A stretch of 64,000 nucleotides of DNA from Bradyrhizobium sp. CCGB12 (GCF_024199845.1 NZ_JANADO010000001.1:1736001-1800000), one strand, 5' to 3'; counted from the first letter of the stretch, positions 52,385-61,451 are shown. The notes: generated by a model from the letters alone, not told the origin. Translations and numbers: made by a program.

Positions 52385-52457
52385 GCCTTCGCTCGCTTCG
52401 CGAGCTACGGCTGGGCAAGCCAGCCCAAATCGCCGTCACGCGTAGCTAGCGAAGGCT
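52384..52457. repeat. Inverted repeat abutting tRNA-Tyr
   Basis: AGCCTTCGCT...AGCTACG is mirrored by CGTAGCTAGCGAAGGCT. It begins at the last base of the tRNA. I recall AGCCTTCGC/GCGAAGGCT elements as common in bradyrhizobia. No integrase or target duplication is present to suggest an att site. Confidence 0.6.
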
Positions 52458-52505
52458 GTCCCGCCCTAGCCCGGAGGGCGTAGGCGGACTCGCTCTAAGC
52501 GCGAG

Positions 52506-53537
52506 TCACCCCATCATCTCCCGCACCATCGGCACAACCTTCCGCCCATAAAGCTCGATGCTCGTCATCAGCTTCTCATGCGGCAATGGTCCCGCCGAAT
52601 ACTTCAGCTGAAACCGCGAAATGCCGAGGGCCTTGGCCGTCTTCGCGATCTTGCGCGCGACGGTCTCGGGCGAACCGACATAGAGCGAGCCGTGCTCGGC
52701 CTCGCTGACGAACTCGTCGCGGCCCATCGGCGGCCAACCGCGTTCCTTGCCGATGCGGTCACGCATGGCCTTGTAATCGGGCCACAGCTCTTCACGTGCC
52801 TGTTCGTCGGTCTCGGCGACATAGCCGGGCGAGTGCACGCCGATCGGCTGGGCCGGGCGGCCGAACTCTTTGAACGCACGGTGATAGAGATCGACATAGG
52901 GCGCAAAGCGCGCGGGATCGCCGCCGATGATTGCGAGCATCAAAGGCAGGTCGTAATGCGCGGCACGCACCACCGATTGCGGACTGCCGCCGACGCCGAT
53001 CCAGGTTTTCAGCGTGCCGTTCTCGACCGGCGGATAGACCAGCTGATCCCGCAGCGGCGGACGCAGCTTGCCCTCCCAGCTGATCGGCTTCTGCGACAAT
53101 AGCGCTGCGAACAGGTCGAGCTTCTCCTCGAACAGCTCTTCGTATTTGCGCAGGTCGAAGCCGAACAGCGGAAAGGATTCGATAAAGGACCCGCGACCGA
53201 GGATCACCTCGGCGCGCCCGTTCGAGAGCGCATCCAGCGTGGCGAAGCGCTGGAAGACGCGGATGGGATCGTCTGAGCTCAGCACCGTCACGGCCGAGCC
53301 GAGATGGATGCGCTTGGTGCGCGCCGCGATGGCTGCGAGCGCGGCTTCGGGCGAGGAGATCGCGAAATCGGCGCGGTGGTGTTCGCCGAGGCCGATGAAG
53401 TCGAGACCGAGCTCGTCGGCCAGCACGGCTTCGTCGATGACGTTGCGGATCACCTGCGCGTGGGGAAGCAAGGCGCCGGAGGCGTCCCTGGTGACGTCGC
53501 CAAACGTATCCAGTCCGAATTGAAGCGGTGCGGTCAT
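52506..53537 (-). CDS. LLM class flavin-dependent oxidoreductase
   Basis: A 343-residue luciferase-like monooxygenase-fold protein that would use reduced FMN or F420 with O2. The family features are FGLDTFG at the N-terminus, LGLDFIGLGEHHRADFAISSPEAALAAIAARTKRI, LGSAVTVLSSDDPIRVFQRFATLD and VILGRGSFIESFPLFG. The substrate is unknown. It lies downstream of the LysR gene on the same strand and faces the tRNA. It may belong to the same catabolic cluster. Confidence 0.92.
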   Translation of the reverse strand: MTAPLQFGLDTFGDVTRDASGALLPHAQVIRNVIDEAVLADELGLDFIGLGEHHRADFAISSPEAALAAIAARTKRIHLGSAVTVLSSDDPIRVFQRFATLDALSNGRAEVILGRGSFIESFPLFGFDLRKYEELFEEKLDLFAALLSQKPISWEGKLRPPLRDQLVYPPVENGTLKTWIGVGGSPQSVVRAAHYDLPLMLAIIGGDPARFAPYVDLYHRAFKEFGRPAQPIGVHSPGYVAETDEQAREELWPDYKAMRDRIGKERGWPPMGRDEFVSEAEHGSLYVGSPETVARKIAKTAKALGISRFQLKYSAGPLPHEKLMTSIELYGRKVVPMVREMMG

Positions 53538-53683
53538 TGATGGGGTCTCTGCGGGCGCGGCTTTTGCGATTTACGGGAAGGGATCGTTTGCGGTGGAGCT
53601 AGGCCGCTGAGGCAGGTGCAGCAATGCTGCTCCGAGAAACCCATCGTTTCCCTTTTTGAATGATGTCGAGCCCGTGCCCGCGG

Positions 53684-54613
53684 TCAGCCGGCCTCGGCGA
53701 ACATGTCGACCAGGGTCTCGCGCAGCCAGCGTTGTGCCGGCACGGTGTCGTTGCGCTGGTGCCAGAACAGGCTGACGATGCGCGTCGGCGCGCGAAGTGG
53801 AAGCGGCATGGCGTGCAGGAACGGCGCGTGGCGGGATTGCGAGCGCAGGTCGCTCGGCAGTACGGCGATCAGGTCGGACTGGCGCACGACCTCGTAGGCG
53901 GCGCTGTAGTGATTGACGGTCGCGACCAAATTGCGCGACAGCCCGCGAGAGGCCAGGAAAAGATCGTAGGACGGCAGGGTCTTGCCGGCGAGGCTCACAT
54001 CGACGTGCCCCGCGTTGAGGAAGCTGCGCGTGCCGAGCCGCTTCATCGCCGCGAGGGGATGGCCGCGCCGCATGAAGCAGGCGTAGTCGACCGTCCACAG
54101 CGAGCGTGAGCGAATGGCGGCCGGCTGCTGCGCCTCGTTGACGTAGACGCTGAGCACGCAATCGACCCTGTTGTCCTCGAGCTGGTCGGCGATCTCCAGA
54201 ATGGTGTTGGGAACGGTATGAACGCGCGCCTTGGGCGCGACCTTGGCGAGATGACCGAGCAGGTTCGGCATCACCAGCGAGGCGACATAGTCCGACATCG
54301 ACAGGCTGAACTCGGTCTGCGCGCGGCGCGGATCGAACACCTGCTCGTCGAGCGCGCCGCGGACGCTTTCGAGCGCCTCGCCGATCGGCTCCCACAGCAC
54401 GACGGCGCGCTGGGTCGGACGGATGCCGGTGCCGGACCTGACGAAGAGGGGATCGCCGAGCGCGTCGCGCAGGCGCGCAAGCGCGTTGCTGACCGCCGGC
54501 TGCGTCATCAGCAGCGCGTTGGCCGCGCGCGTGACGCTGCCCTCGGTCATCAGGGCCTCGAAGACTTTCAGCAGGTTGAGGTCGAGCGAGCGGAACGACA
54601 GAACATTCACCAC
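53684..54613 (-). CDS. LysR family transcriptional regulator
   Basis: A 309-residue regulator. The winged HTH is at about residues 10-68 (LNLLKVFEALMTEGSVTRAANALLMTQPAVSNALARLRDAL), followed by a periplasmic-binding-like effector domain with the NodD/NahR-like LGHLAKVAPKARVHTVP. The GTG at 54613 is the likely start. It is divergent from the MFS-GAF-amidohydrolase operon, and the 19-bp palindrome at 54628-54646 lies between them, so it probably regulates both directions in response to the substrate of that pathway. Confidence 0.93.
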   Translation of the reverse strand: MVNVLSFRSLDLNLLKVFEALMTEGSVTRAANALLMTQPAVSNALARLRDALGDPLFVRSGTGIRPTQRAVVLWEPIGEALESVRGALDEQVFDPRRAQTEFSLSMSDYVASLVMPNLLGHLAKVAPKARVHTVPNTILEIADQLEDNRVDCVLSVYVNEAQQPAAIRSRSLWTVDYACFMRRGHPLAAMKRLGTRSFLNAGHVDVSLAGKTLPSYDLFLASRGLSRNLVATVNHYSAAYEVVRQSDLIAVLPSDLRSQSRHAPFLHAMPLPLRAPTRIVSLFWHQRNDTVPAQRWLRETLVDMFAEAG

Positions 54614-54627
54614 AGTGATGTACTAGA

Positions 54628-54646
54628 TCATAATTATAAATTATGA
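54628..54646. promoter_or_regulatory. Predicted LysR-type operator palindrome
   Basis: TCATAATT-ATA-AATTATGA is a perfect 8+8 palindrome with a 3-base centre, and it contains T-N11-A. It lies 15 bases from the LysR start and about 75 from the MFS start. This very AT-rich sequence stands out in the GC-rich context. Position and symmetry suggest the LysR binding site. Confidence 0.7.
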
Positions 54647-54721
54647 CGATAATATCTCTTTGTCTATGGTTCCCCATAGCGACACGCGGAGCGCCGGGCC
54701 GCCAGACTGACGGGGACTTTC

Positions 54722-56080
54722 ATGTCGATGATATCGGCGCGCATCGAGCGCCTTCCATTCGCACGTTTCCACACGCATCTGCTGCTGATGGGCGGGCTCG
54801 GCTACATGTTCGACGCGATGGATGCAGCCGTGCTGGCGTTCATCCTGCCGGTGCTGCGCACGACCTGGAACTTGTCGAGCGTGCAGATCGGCGTGCTCGG
54901 CAGCAGCACCTATATCGGCTTCCTGTTCGGCGCGTTGCTGGCGGGCACGCTCGGCGATCTGATCGGCCGTCGGGCGGTGATGATGTCGGCGCTGGCGCTC
55001 TATTGTGCCGCGTCCATCGTCAGCGCGGCGGTGGACAGCTGGTCGTCCTTCTTCGCGGCCCGCGTCGTCGCGGGCATGGGCACCGGCGCCGAGAGCGCGA
55101 TCATCGCGCCTTATCTCGCCGAGTTCGTGGCGCGGCGCTTCCGGGGCAGCTTCACCGGCTCACTGGCCGGCTTCTTCTCCTTCGGTTTCGTCGCGGCGGC
55201 GTTGCTCGGCTACTTCATCGTTCCCGCCTATGAGAACGGCTGGCGTATCGTGCTGGTGATCACCGCGGTGCCGGTCGTGATGCTGTTGTGGTGGCGCAGG
55301 GCGCTGCCGGAATCGCCGCGCTGGCTGGAAAGCCAGGGCCGGCAGAAGGAAGCCGAAGCGGTGCTCGACCGTATCGAAGCCGGCTTTGCCCGTGAGGGTC
55401 ACGTGCTGCCGCAGCCGATCGTCGAGGCGGTCAGCGCGCCCGTCGCCGGGGGAACGCTGCTGGCCAATTTCGCCGCGCTGCTCGCCGGCCGGCAGGCGCG
55501 CATCACCATCATGACCTGGATCATGTGGCTCGCGATCACCTTCAGCTATTATTCCTTCTTCGTCTGGATTCCCGGCCTTCTGGTCCAGAACGGCATGAGC
55601 ATCACCAAGAGCTTCGCCTATTCGATCGCGATCTATTGCGCGCAGATACCCGGCTATTTCAGCGCCGCCTGGTTCAACGAACGCATCGGCCGCCAGGCGA
55701 CCATTGCGTCCTACATGGTGCTCGGCGGCGCCAGCGCGCTCGGGCTCGCCTTCGCGCAGAGCGACCAGCAGATCATGCTCGCGGGCATCTGCCTGTCGTT
55801 CTTCATGAACGGCACTTATGCCGGCGTTTACGCCTACACGGCGGAAGTGTTTCCGACGCCGGTCAGGACCACCGGCGCCGGCCTCGCCTCGGCGATCGGC
55901 CGCATTGGCGCAATCGTCTCGCCGATCCTGGTCGGCTATCTCTATCCCAATTTCGGCTTTGCCGGCGTGTTCGGCATCACCACCAGCGTGCTGCTGGTCG
56001 GCGCGGTGACCGTCGTTCTGATGGGCGTGCGGACGCGCGGCCGCTCGTTGGAAGAGATTGCAGCGGGTGAAGTGGCGTGA
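54722..56080 (+). CDS. MFS transporter (aromatic acid / metabolite:H+ symporter type)
   Basis: A 452-residue transporter with 12 hydrophobic segments. It fits the ACS/AAHS-like and sugar-porter-like group: GLGYMFDAMDAAVLAFILPVL at helix 1, GTLGDLIGRRAVMMSAL between helices 2 and 3, and RVVAGMGTGAESAIIAPYLAEF at helix 4. It is the first gene of a three-gene operon, with a 4-base overlap to the next gene. Uptake of a carboxylate or aromatic compound is the usual role in this group. Confidence 0.92.
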   Translation: MSMISARIERLPFARFHTHLLLMGGLGYMFDAMDAAVLAFILPVLRTTWNLSSVQIGVLGSSTYIGFLFGALLAGTLGDLIGRRAVMMSALALYCAASIVSAAVDSWSSFFAARVVAGMGTGAESAIIAPYLAEFVARRFRGSFTGSLAGFFSFGFVAAALLGYFIVPAYENGWRIVLVITAVPVVMLLWWRRALPESPRWLESQGRQKEAEAVLDRIEAGFAREGHVLPQPIVEAVSAPVAGGTLLANFAALLAGRQARITIMTWIMWLAITFSYYSFFVWIPGLLVQNGMSITKSFAYSIAIYCAQIPGYFSAAWFNERIGRQATIASYMVLGGASALGLAFAQSDQQIMLAGICLSFFMNGTYAGVYAYTAEVFPTPVRTTGAGLASAIGRIGAIVSPILVGYLYPNFGFAGVFGITTSVLLVGAVTVVLMGVRTRGRSLEEIAAGEVA

Positions 56081-56610
56081 CTCGGACCAGACCCAAGCCC
56101 GATCCCTGCAAGCCCGATCCCTGGCTCTACGCCGTCGCCGCGGCGCAGGGCAGGGTGGATCAGCCGGCTGCGCTATTCTCGGCGCTGGACGAAGCCACGA
56201 GGTCGGCGATCGGGCACAAGCTGTTCACGATCCTGACCTATGACGGCGATAGCGGCGAAGCGGCGCGGGTCTATTCCAATCTCCCGGGCCCGTACCCGAC
56301 CGGCGGACGCAAGCGTCTGGCGCCGGGACCGTGGACCGAGGCCGTTCTCGATCGCGGCGAGGCCTATGTCGGCCGGACGCGCGATGATCTGCGCAGCGTG
56401 TTTCCCGACCACGAGCTGATCGCCTCGCTCGGCTGCGAGAGCGTGCTGAACATGCCCGTGCGCTGGCGCGGCCGCACGCTCGGCTCGCTCAACCTGCTCC
56501 ATGAGGCCGGTTGGTACGGCGAGGACGACGTCGCCGCCTGTCTTCCCTTTGCCCAGCTCGCGCTACCCGCGCTGCTGACGACAGCCAACTCTTCATCGGA
56601 TAAGTCCTGA
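56077..56610 (+). CDS. GAF domain-containing protein
   Basis: A 177-residue single GAF-domain protein. The core has KLFTILTYDGDSGEAARVYSNLPGPYPTGGRKRL, GEAYVGRTRDDLRSVFPDHELIASLGCESVLNMPVRWRGRTLGSLNLLHEAGWYG. The start GTG overlaps the MFS stop by four bases, so it is translationally coupled. A lone GAF domain between a transporter and a hydrolase probably senses the substrate or acts as an allosteric partner. No kinase or output domain is attached. Confidence 0.88.
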   Translation: MTRTRPKPDPCKPDPWLYAVAAAQGRVDQPAALFSALDEATRSAIGHKLFTILTYDGDSGEAARVYSNLPGPYPTGGRKRLAPGPWTEAVLDRGEAYVGRTRDDLRSVFPDHELIASLGCESVLNMPVRWRGRTLGSLNLLHEAGWYGEDDVAACLPFAQLALPALLTTANSSSDKS

Positions 56611-56627
56611 CCAGACAGGAAACGATC

Positions 56628-57875
56628 ATGCCCAGTACGCTCTTCAAGAATGCCGCTCTGCTCGATCCGCTCCAGCCCGACCTCCTGGAGGGGCATCACG
56701 TGCTGGTCGAGGATAATGTGATCAAGGAGGTCTCCGACCGGCCGCTCCAGGCCGCAGCCGACCGCACGATCGACCTGAAGGGCAAGACGCTGATGCCCGG
56801 CCTGATCGACCTGCATGTGCATGCGGTGGCGGTCGAGCTCAACCTGTCACAGCAGGTGCACATGCCGAACGTGCTGGTGACGCTGCGCTCGACCCTGCTG
56901 CTGCGCGGCATGCTGCGGCGGGGCTTTACCACCGTCCGCGATGCCGGTGGTGCGGGCCATGCGCTGAAGCAGGCGATCGAGACCGGCCTCACCGACGGCC
57001 CGCGGCTGTTCGTCTCCGGCCGCGCGCTCAGCCAGACCGGCGGCCACGGCGACATGCGGGCGCGCTCGGACTATCTGGCGAGCGACGCGCCGTGTCCGTG
57101 CTGCGTGCGTGTCGGCGCGCTGGCGCGCGTTGCCGACGGCGTCGATGGCGTGCGCAAGGCCGCGCGCGAGGAGCTGCAGATGGGCGCCGACCAGATCAAG
57201 ATCATGGCGTCCGGCGGCGTCGCGTCGCCGACCGATCCGGTCGGCGCCTTCGGCTACTCCGAGGACGAGATCCGCGCCATCGTCGCGGAGGCGGGCGGGC
57301 GCCAGACCTACGTGCTCGCCCATGCCTACACCGCGGCTGCCATCGAACGCGCGGTTCGCTGCGGGGTGCGCACGATCGAGCATGGCAATCTGGTCGATGC
57401 TCCGACTGCGCGCCTGATGGCCGAGAAGGGCGCCTATGTGGTGCCGACGCTCGTCACCTATGAAGCGCTGGCCAACGAGGGCGCCCAATATGGACTGCCG
57501 CCCGAGAGCGTGGCCAAGATCGCCGATGTCCGCGACGCTGGTCTGCGGTCCCTCGCGATCTACCGCGACGCCGGCGTGAAGATGGGCTTCGGCAGCGATT
57601 TGCTCGGGCCATCCCAGCGTCTTCAGAGCGACGAATTCCGCATCCGCGCCGAGATTCTCGGGCCGCGCGCCGTCATCGCCAGCGCAACTTTGATCGGCGC
57701 CGAGGTGCTCGGCATGGAGGGCAAGCTCGGCCGTATCGCGCCCGAGTCCATCGCCGATCTGCTGGTGGTCGACGGCAACCCGCTACGCGATGTCGCCTGC
57801 CTGCTCGGCCAGGGCGAGCGCATCCCGCTGGTGATGAAGGCAGGCAAGGTCCAGTTCGACAGGTTGAACGCCTAA
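56628..57875 (+). CDS. Amidohydrolase family protein (imidazolonepropionase/prolidase-like)
   Basis: A 415-residue metal-dependent hydrolase with a TIM barrel. Metal and catalytic residues are visible: HxH in DLHVHAVAVE, a possible carboxylated Lys in DQIKIMASGGV, His in YVLAHAYT and TIEHGNL, and the Asp in FGSDLLGPS. Family members cleave cyclic amides or Xaa-Pro dipeptides; the substrate here is unknown. It lies 17 bases after the GAF gene, third gene of the operon. A family 5 repeat begins at its stop codon. Confidence 0.92.
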   Translation: MPSTLFKNAALLDPLQPDLLEGHHVLVEDNVIKEVSDRPLQAAADRTIDLKGKTLMPGLIDLHVHAVAVELNLSQQVHMPNVLVTLRSTLLLRGMLRRGFTTVRDAGGAGHALKQAIETGLTDGPRLFVSGRALSQTGGHGDMRARSDYLASDAPCPCCVRVGALARVADGVDGVRKAAREELQMGADQIKIMASGGVASPTDPVGAFGYSEDEIRAIVAEAGGRQTYVLAHAYTAAAIERAVRCGVRTIEHGNLVDAPTARLMAEKGAYVVPTLVTYEALANEGAQYGLPPESVAKIADVRDAGLRSLAIYRDAGVKMGFGSDLLGPSQRLQSDEFRIRAEILGPRAVIASATLIGAEVLGMEGKLGRIAPESIADLLVVDGNPLRDVACLLGQGERIPLVMKAGKVQFDRLNA

Positions 57876-57930
57876 AGCGTTTTCGAGCGAAGCGGACACC
57901 AGTTCGCGTCAAGAAAACGCGTCAAAACAA
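57876..57930. repeat. Dispersed repeat, family 5, copy A
   Basis: Contains AGCGTTTTCGAGCGAAGCGG then CACCAGTTCGCG and AAGAAAACGCGTCAAAAC. It matches, inverted, the copy at 21853-21905. It begins at the base after the amidohydrolase stop codon. Confidence 0.8.
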
Positions 57931-57936
57931 GCCGTT

Positions 57937-59994
57937 CTACCGCCACATCCCCCGCATCCGCGCGCCGATGTCGATCTTCGGGCCCTGCGCGGCAGTGCGG
58001 GCCGCGCCGGTGGCGGCCTTCGGCCAGGCGGTGCGCTCGAACAGATAGACCAGCTGCTCCGGGATGAAGCGGGTACGCGAGGCGTAGACGTGGCGGTCGC
58101 CCTTGGCGGCCTGGCCGTGGACGAAGAAGCGCTGCGGCACGACAAGGTGGAGATCGTCCTTGGCGCGCGTCATCGCGACATAGAGCAGGCGGCGCTCCTC
58201 CTCGAGCTCGGCGCTGGTGCCGGCGCCGAGATCGGAGGGCATGCAGCCGTCGACGACGTTGAGCACGAACACCGACTTCCACTCCTGGCCCTTGGCCGAA
58301 TGGACGGTGGAGAGGATCAGGTAGTCTTCGTCGCGCAAGGGGGGACCGGACTTGTCGCTGGTTGCATCCGGCGGATCGAGCGTGAGCTCGGTCAAGAATT
58401 TCTCGCGCGACGCGTAGCCGCTCGCGATCTGCTCGAGCTGCATCAAATCGGCGCGGCGCGTCTCGGAATCCTCGTGGATGCGATCAAGATGCGGCTCGTA
58501 CCAGAGCCGCACGCGTTCGAGATCGGCCGGCCATTCCGAATAGCGCAGGTTTTCGACGGTGCGAACGAAGTCGGTCCAGTCGGCGCCGGTGCGCGCCGGC
58601 ACCGGAAGCTGGCCCAGCGCGTGCAGCGGGTCCGTGCTGTCAGCCATCTGGTCGAGCACGCGCTGCGCCGTTGCGGGGCCGATGCCCGGCAACAGATGCA
58701 GGATGCGGAAACCGGCGACGCGGTCGCGCGGGTTCTCAGCAAAGCGCAGCAGCGCCAGCACGTCCTTGACGTGCGCGGCGTCGAGGAATTTCAGTCCGCC
58801 GAACTTGACGAAGGGGATGTTGCGTCGGGTCAGCTCGATCTCCAGCGGCCCCGAATGCGAGGAGGTGCGGAACAGCACCGCCTGGTGCTTGAGCAGCGTG
58901 CCTTGCTCGCGGTTGGCCAGCACCTCCTCGACGATGTAGCGGGCCTGGTCGGCCTCGTCGTGCACGGTGACGAGCTGCGGCTTCTGTCCGGACGTGCGGT
59001 CGGTCCAGAGGTTTTTGGTGAAGCGCTCGCGCGCAAGGCCGATGACGCCGTTGGCGGCGGCCAGCACAGCTTGGGTCGAGCGGTAATTGCGGTCGAGCGT
59101 GATCATCTCGGCGCGGGGCGAGAAGCTCTGCGGAAACTCCAGGATGTTGCGCACGGTGGCGGCGCGGAACGAGTAGATCGACTGGGCGTCGTCGCCGACG
59201 ACGGTGAGGCCGCGGCCGTCGGGCTTGAGCGCTAGGAGGATCGAGGATTGCAGGCGGTTGGTGTCCTGGTATTCGTCGACCAGGACGTGATCGAAGCGGC
59301 CGCCGATCTCCTCGGCGATCAGCGCATCGCTCATCATCTGCGACCAGTAGAGCAGGAGGTCGTCGTAATCGAGCACGTGCTGGGCCTGCTTGGCCTCGAC
59401 ATAGGCTGCGAACAGGCCCTTCAGCTCGGCCGCCCATCCTGCGCACCAGGGATAGTGCACTCCTAGCACCTTCTCGATCTCCATCTCGGCATTGACGCAG
59501 CGCGAATAGATCGACAGGCAAGTGCCCTTGGCCGGAAAACGGCTCTCGGTCTTCGACAGGCCGCGCTCATGCCGGACCAGATTCATCAGGTCGGCGGAAT
59601 CCTCGCGGTCGTGGATGGTGAAGGCGGGATCGACGCCGATCCGTTCGGCATATTCGCGCAACAGGCGCGCGCCGATGCCGTGGAAGGTGCCGGCCCAGGT
59701 GAGCGCATCGCGCATGATCGCGGCGTTGTTCTCGCCCAGCACCTTGAGGGCGATACGTTCCACCCGGCTCGCCATCTCGGCCGCGGCGCGGCGGGAGAAC
59801 GTCATCAGCAGGATGCGGCGCGGATCGGCGCCTGCCACGATCAGATGCGCGACGCGGTGGGCGAGCGTGTTGGTCTTGCCGGAGCCGGCACCGGCAATGA
59901 CGAGCAGGGGGGCGCCAACGGTCGCACCGTCGGCCACGCCATGCTCGACGGCGCGGCGCTGCTCCGCATTGAGCGTGTCCAGATATGTCGCCAC
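57937..59994 (-). CDS. UvrD/PcrA-like ATP-dependent DNA helicase
   Basis: A 685-residue superfamily 1A helicase. Walker A AGAGSGKTNTLAHRV (about residue 33), motif II DEYQDTN (about 230), motif III GDDAQSIYSFR, motif IV/V region LDRNYRSTQAVL, TVHSAKGQEW and the final LLYVAMTRAK. All helicase motifs are intact. It unwinds DNA in repair or replication restart. It is distinct from UvrD in length and tail, and the second arm domain is present. The start is proposed at the GTG at 59994; the frame opens at a TTG at 60045. Confidence 0.93.
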   Translation of the reverse strand: MATYLDTLNAEQRRAVEHGVADGATVGAPLLVIAGAGSGKTNTLAHRVAHLIVAGADPRRILLMTFSRRAAAEMASRVERIALKVLGENNAAIMRDALTWAGTFHGIGARLLREYAERIGVDPAFTIHDREDSADLMNLVRHERGLSKTESRFPAKGTCLSIYSRCVNAEMEIEKVLGVHYPWCAGWAAELKGLFAAYVEAKQAQHVLDYDDLLLYWSQMMSDALIAEEIGGRFDHVLVDEYQDTNRLQSSILLALKPDGRGLTVVGDDAQSIYSFRAATVRNILEFPQSFSPRAEMITLDRNYRSTQAVLAAANGVIGLARERFTKNLWTDRTSGQKPQLVTVHDEADQARYIVEEVLANREQGTLLKHQAVLFRTSSHSGPLEIELTRRNIPFVKFGGLKFLDAAHVKDVLALLRFAENPRDRVAGFRILHLLPGIGPATAQRVLDQMADSTDPLHALGQLPVPARTGADWTDFVRTVENLRYSEWPADLERVRLWYEPHLDRIHEDSETRRADLMQLEQIASGYASREKFLTELTLDPPDATSDKSGPPLRDEDYLILSTVHSAKGQEWKSVFVLNVVDGCMPSDLGAGTSAELEEERRLLYVAMTRAKDDLHLVVPQRFFVHGQAAKGDRHVYASRTRFIPEQLVYLFERTAWPKAATGAARTAAQGPKIDIGARMRGMWR

Positions 59995-60120
59995 GAATCG
60001 CCCCGGTGAAAGGGTAAGAGTCGGCGATCCCGTCGCGAATCGCAATGCAGCTGGACGGAGCTGGAATTAAGATTTAGGGGGAAGACGGCCCAAGGTTCCA
60101 GCCCGAAAAGCGCACCCGGC

Positions 60121-60714
60121 ATGACCGAGCTCAAGTCCGACCAGTTCGAGATGCGGCGGCTGGAATCGCTCAGCAACACCATTTTTGGTGTCGCCATGAC
60201 GCTTCTGGCCTACGACCTGCCCAAGGCCGCGGTCTTCACCACCGCGCCCGACTGGAACGATCTCGCCCGGGTCTATTCTGGCAAGCTCGCCGGCTTTGCG
60301 CTCAGTTTCATCATCGCCGGGGTGTTCTGGATCAGCCATCACCGCCGGCTGGCACGCCAGCCCGTCGGCAGCCGCGGGATGGTGATCCTCAATCTGTTTT
60401 TCCTGCTCTCCATCGTGCTGCTGCCGGTGACCAACGGCCTCTACACCAACTACAGCATGAGCAGCGCGGTCGCGGTGCTCTACGGCCTGCACCTGACCGC
60501 GATCGCCGGCCTCAATGCTTGGCTGTGGTGGACCATCCTGCGCGGCTGGGGCCGCGAGATCATGGCCTCGATGTTTCCGCTTGCCATGTTCATCCCGGGC
60601 ACGATCGTTGCGGCGTTTGCGCCGCATATCGCACCCTTCGTGTGGTTCATCGCCTTCGGCGGGCTCCTGATCCAGCGCTTCTACGTCGCGCCGAACCCAT
60701 CGGCCGGCACGTAA
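60121..60714 (+). CDS. TMEM175-like (DUF1211) potassium channel family protein
   Basis: A 197-residue membrane protein with six hydrophobic segments, as in bacterial TMEM175 channels. The start RRLESLSNTIFGVAMTLLAYDL corresponds to the family signature RxxxFSDxxxAIAxTLL, but Phe-Ser-Asp reads Leu-Ser-Asn here. These residues are thought to hold the pore together, so ion selectivity or even channel activity could differ. The 3' end overlaps the convergent YCII gene by 34 bases. Confidence 0.88.
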   Translation: MTELKSDQFEMRRLESLSNTIFGVAMTLLAYDLPKAAVFTTAPDWNDLARVYSGKLAGFALSFIIAGVFWISHHRRLARQPVGSRGMVILNLFFLLSIVLLPVTNGLYTNYSMSSAVAVLYGLHLTAIAGLNAWLWWTILRGWGREIMASMFPLAMFIPGTIVAAFAPHIAPFVWFIAFGGLLIQRFYVAPNPSAGT

Positions 60715-61055
60715 AGCTTGACCGGGCGGATCTCGTAGACCGCAGTCGGATTGACCGCGCGCAGCTTCCGCGCCGCCGCGATCGCCTCGTCCTCGGTGGC
60801 GCATTCCATCAAATGGAAGCCCAGAAGCTGCTCCTTGGTCTCGGCAAACGGGCCGTCCAGCACCATGCCCGCACCGGGGCCGCGCAAGGTGCGGGCCTTA
60901 CGGGTCTCATCCAGACGGGCGGCCGGTCCAAACTGGCCGCTTGCCCTCAGGGGTGCCTGAACCTCGATGACCTTGGCCACGACCGCGGCGTCTTCCTCCG
61001 GCGTCCAGGACATGACCTCGTCTTCGACGTGATAGGCCAGGATGGCATAGAGCAT
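60681..61055 (-). CDS. YCII-related (DGPF) domain protein
   Basis: A 124-residue protein with the YciI/DGPF signature: MLYAILAYHVEDEV at the start, ARTLRGPGAGMVLDGPFAETKEQLLGFHLMEC (DGPF motif) in the middle, and AAARKLRAVNPTAVYEIRPVK at the end. The family fold is a ferredoxin-like dimer and is often paired with ECF sigma factors. None is adjacent here, but one is 1.2 kb away. GAGGTGACG precedes the ATG at 61055. Confidence 0.9.
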   Translation of the reverse strand: MLYAILAYHVEDEVMSWTPEEDAAVVAKVIEVQAPLRASGQFGPAARLDETRKARTLRGPGAGMVLDGPFAETKEQLLGFHLMECATEDEAIAAARKLRAVNPTAVYEIRPVKLYVPADGFGAT

Positions 61056-61253
61056 CGTCACCTCGTTTCTGTTCTGCGCAGGTCCCAAGGACGTAGCACG
61101 GCCGTCCGCGCCGACAATCGGGAAAGCAAAATATTACGTGGCCGGCAAGCGACGAAACCGTCCTGAAACCCGATTGCGGCCTTGCCGTGTGAACGCTGCC
61201 GGAACCGGTCGCGACTGATGACCACAACAACAAGGTTTTCGCTGGAGGCGGCA

Positions 61254-61451
61254 ATGTCGGGTCACACCATCAAGACCGTTTGCAAGATCATCTGCGACGC
61301 GCGACGGACGGGACAATCGGAGCCGGCCGATCTGCACGACGAGGCCGGCCATCACCGCTATTACGGCAGCTCGGCCGAGAATGGCGGCGAGCGGATCGTG
61401 GAGAGCCGGCGCGGCAAACGCCCGCGCGTGCTCAACATCTTCGGTTTCTGA
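61254..61451 (+). CDS. Small conserved hypothetical protein
   Basis: A 65-residue basic protein: MSGHTIKTVCKIICDARRTG, then DEAGHHRYYGSSAENGGERIVESRRGKRPRVLNIFGF. GGAGGCGGCA precedes the ATG. Two cysteines and a basic tail suggest nucleic-acid or protein binding, but no family is recognised. The GCATGATGCGGAAAGG half repeat follows the stop. Confidence 0.7.
   Translation: MSGHTIKTVCKIICDARRTGQSEPADLHDEAGHHRYYGSSAENGGERIVESRRGKRPRVLNIFGF

Noticed and set aside
52384..52457. Attachment site of an integrated element at tRNA-Tyr
   Set aside because: There is an inverted repeat at the tRNA 3' end, but no integrase, no direct repeat of the tRNA end and no foreign gene block.
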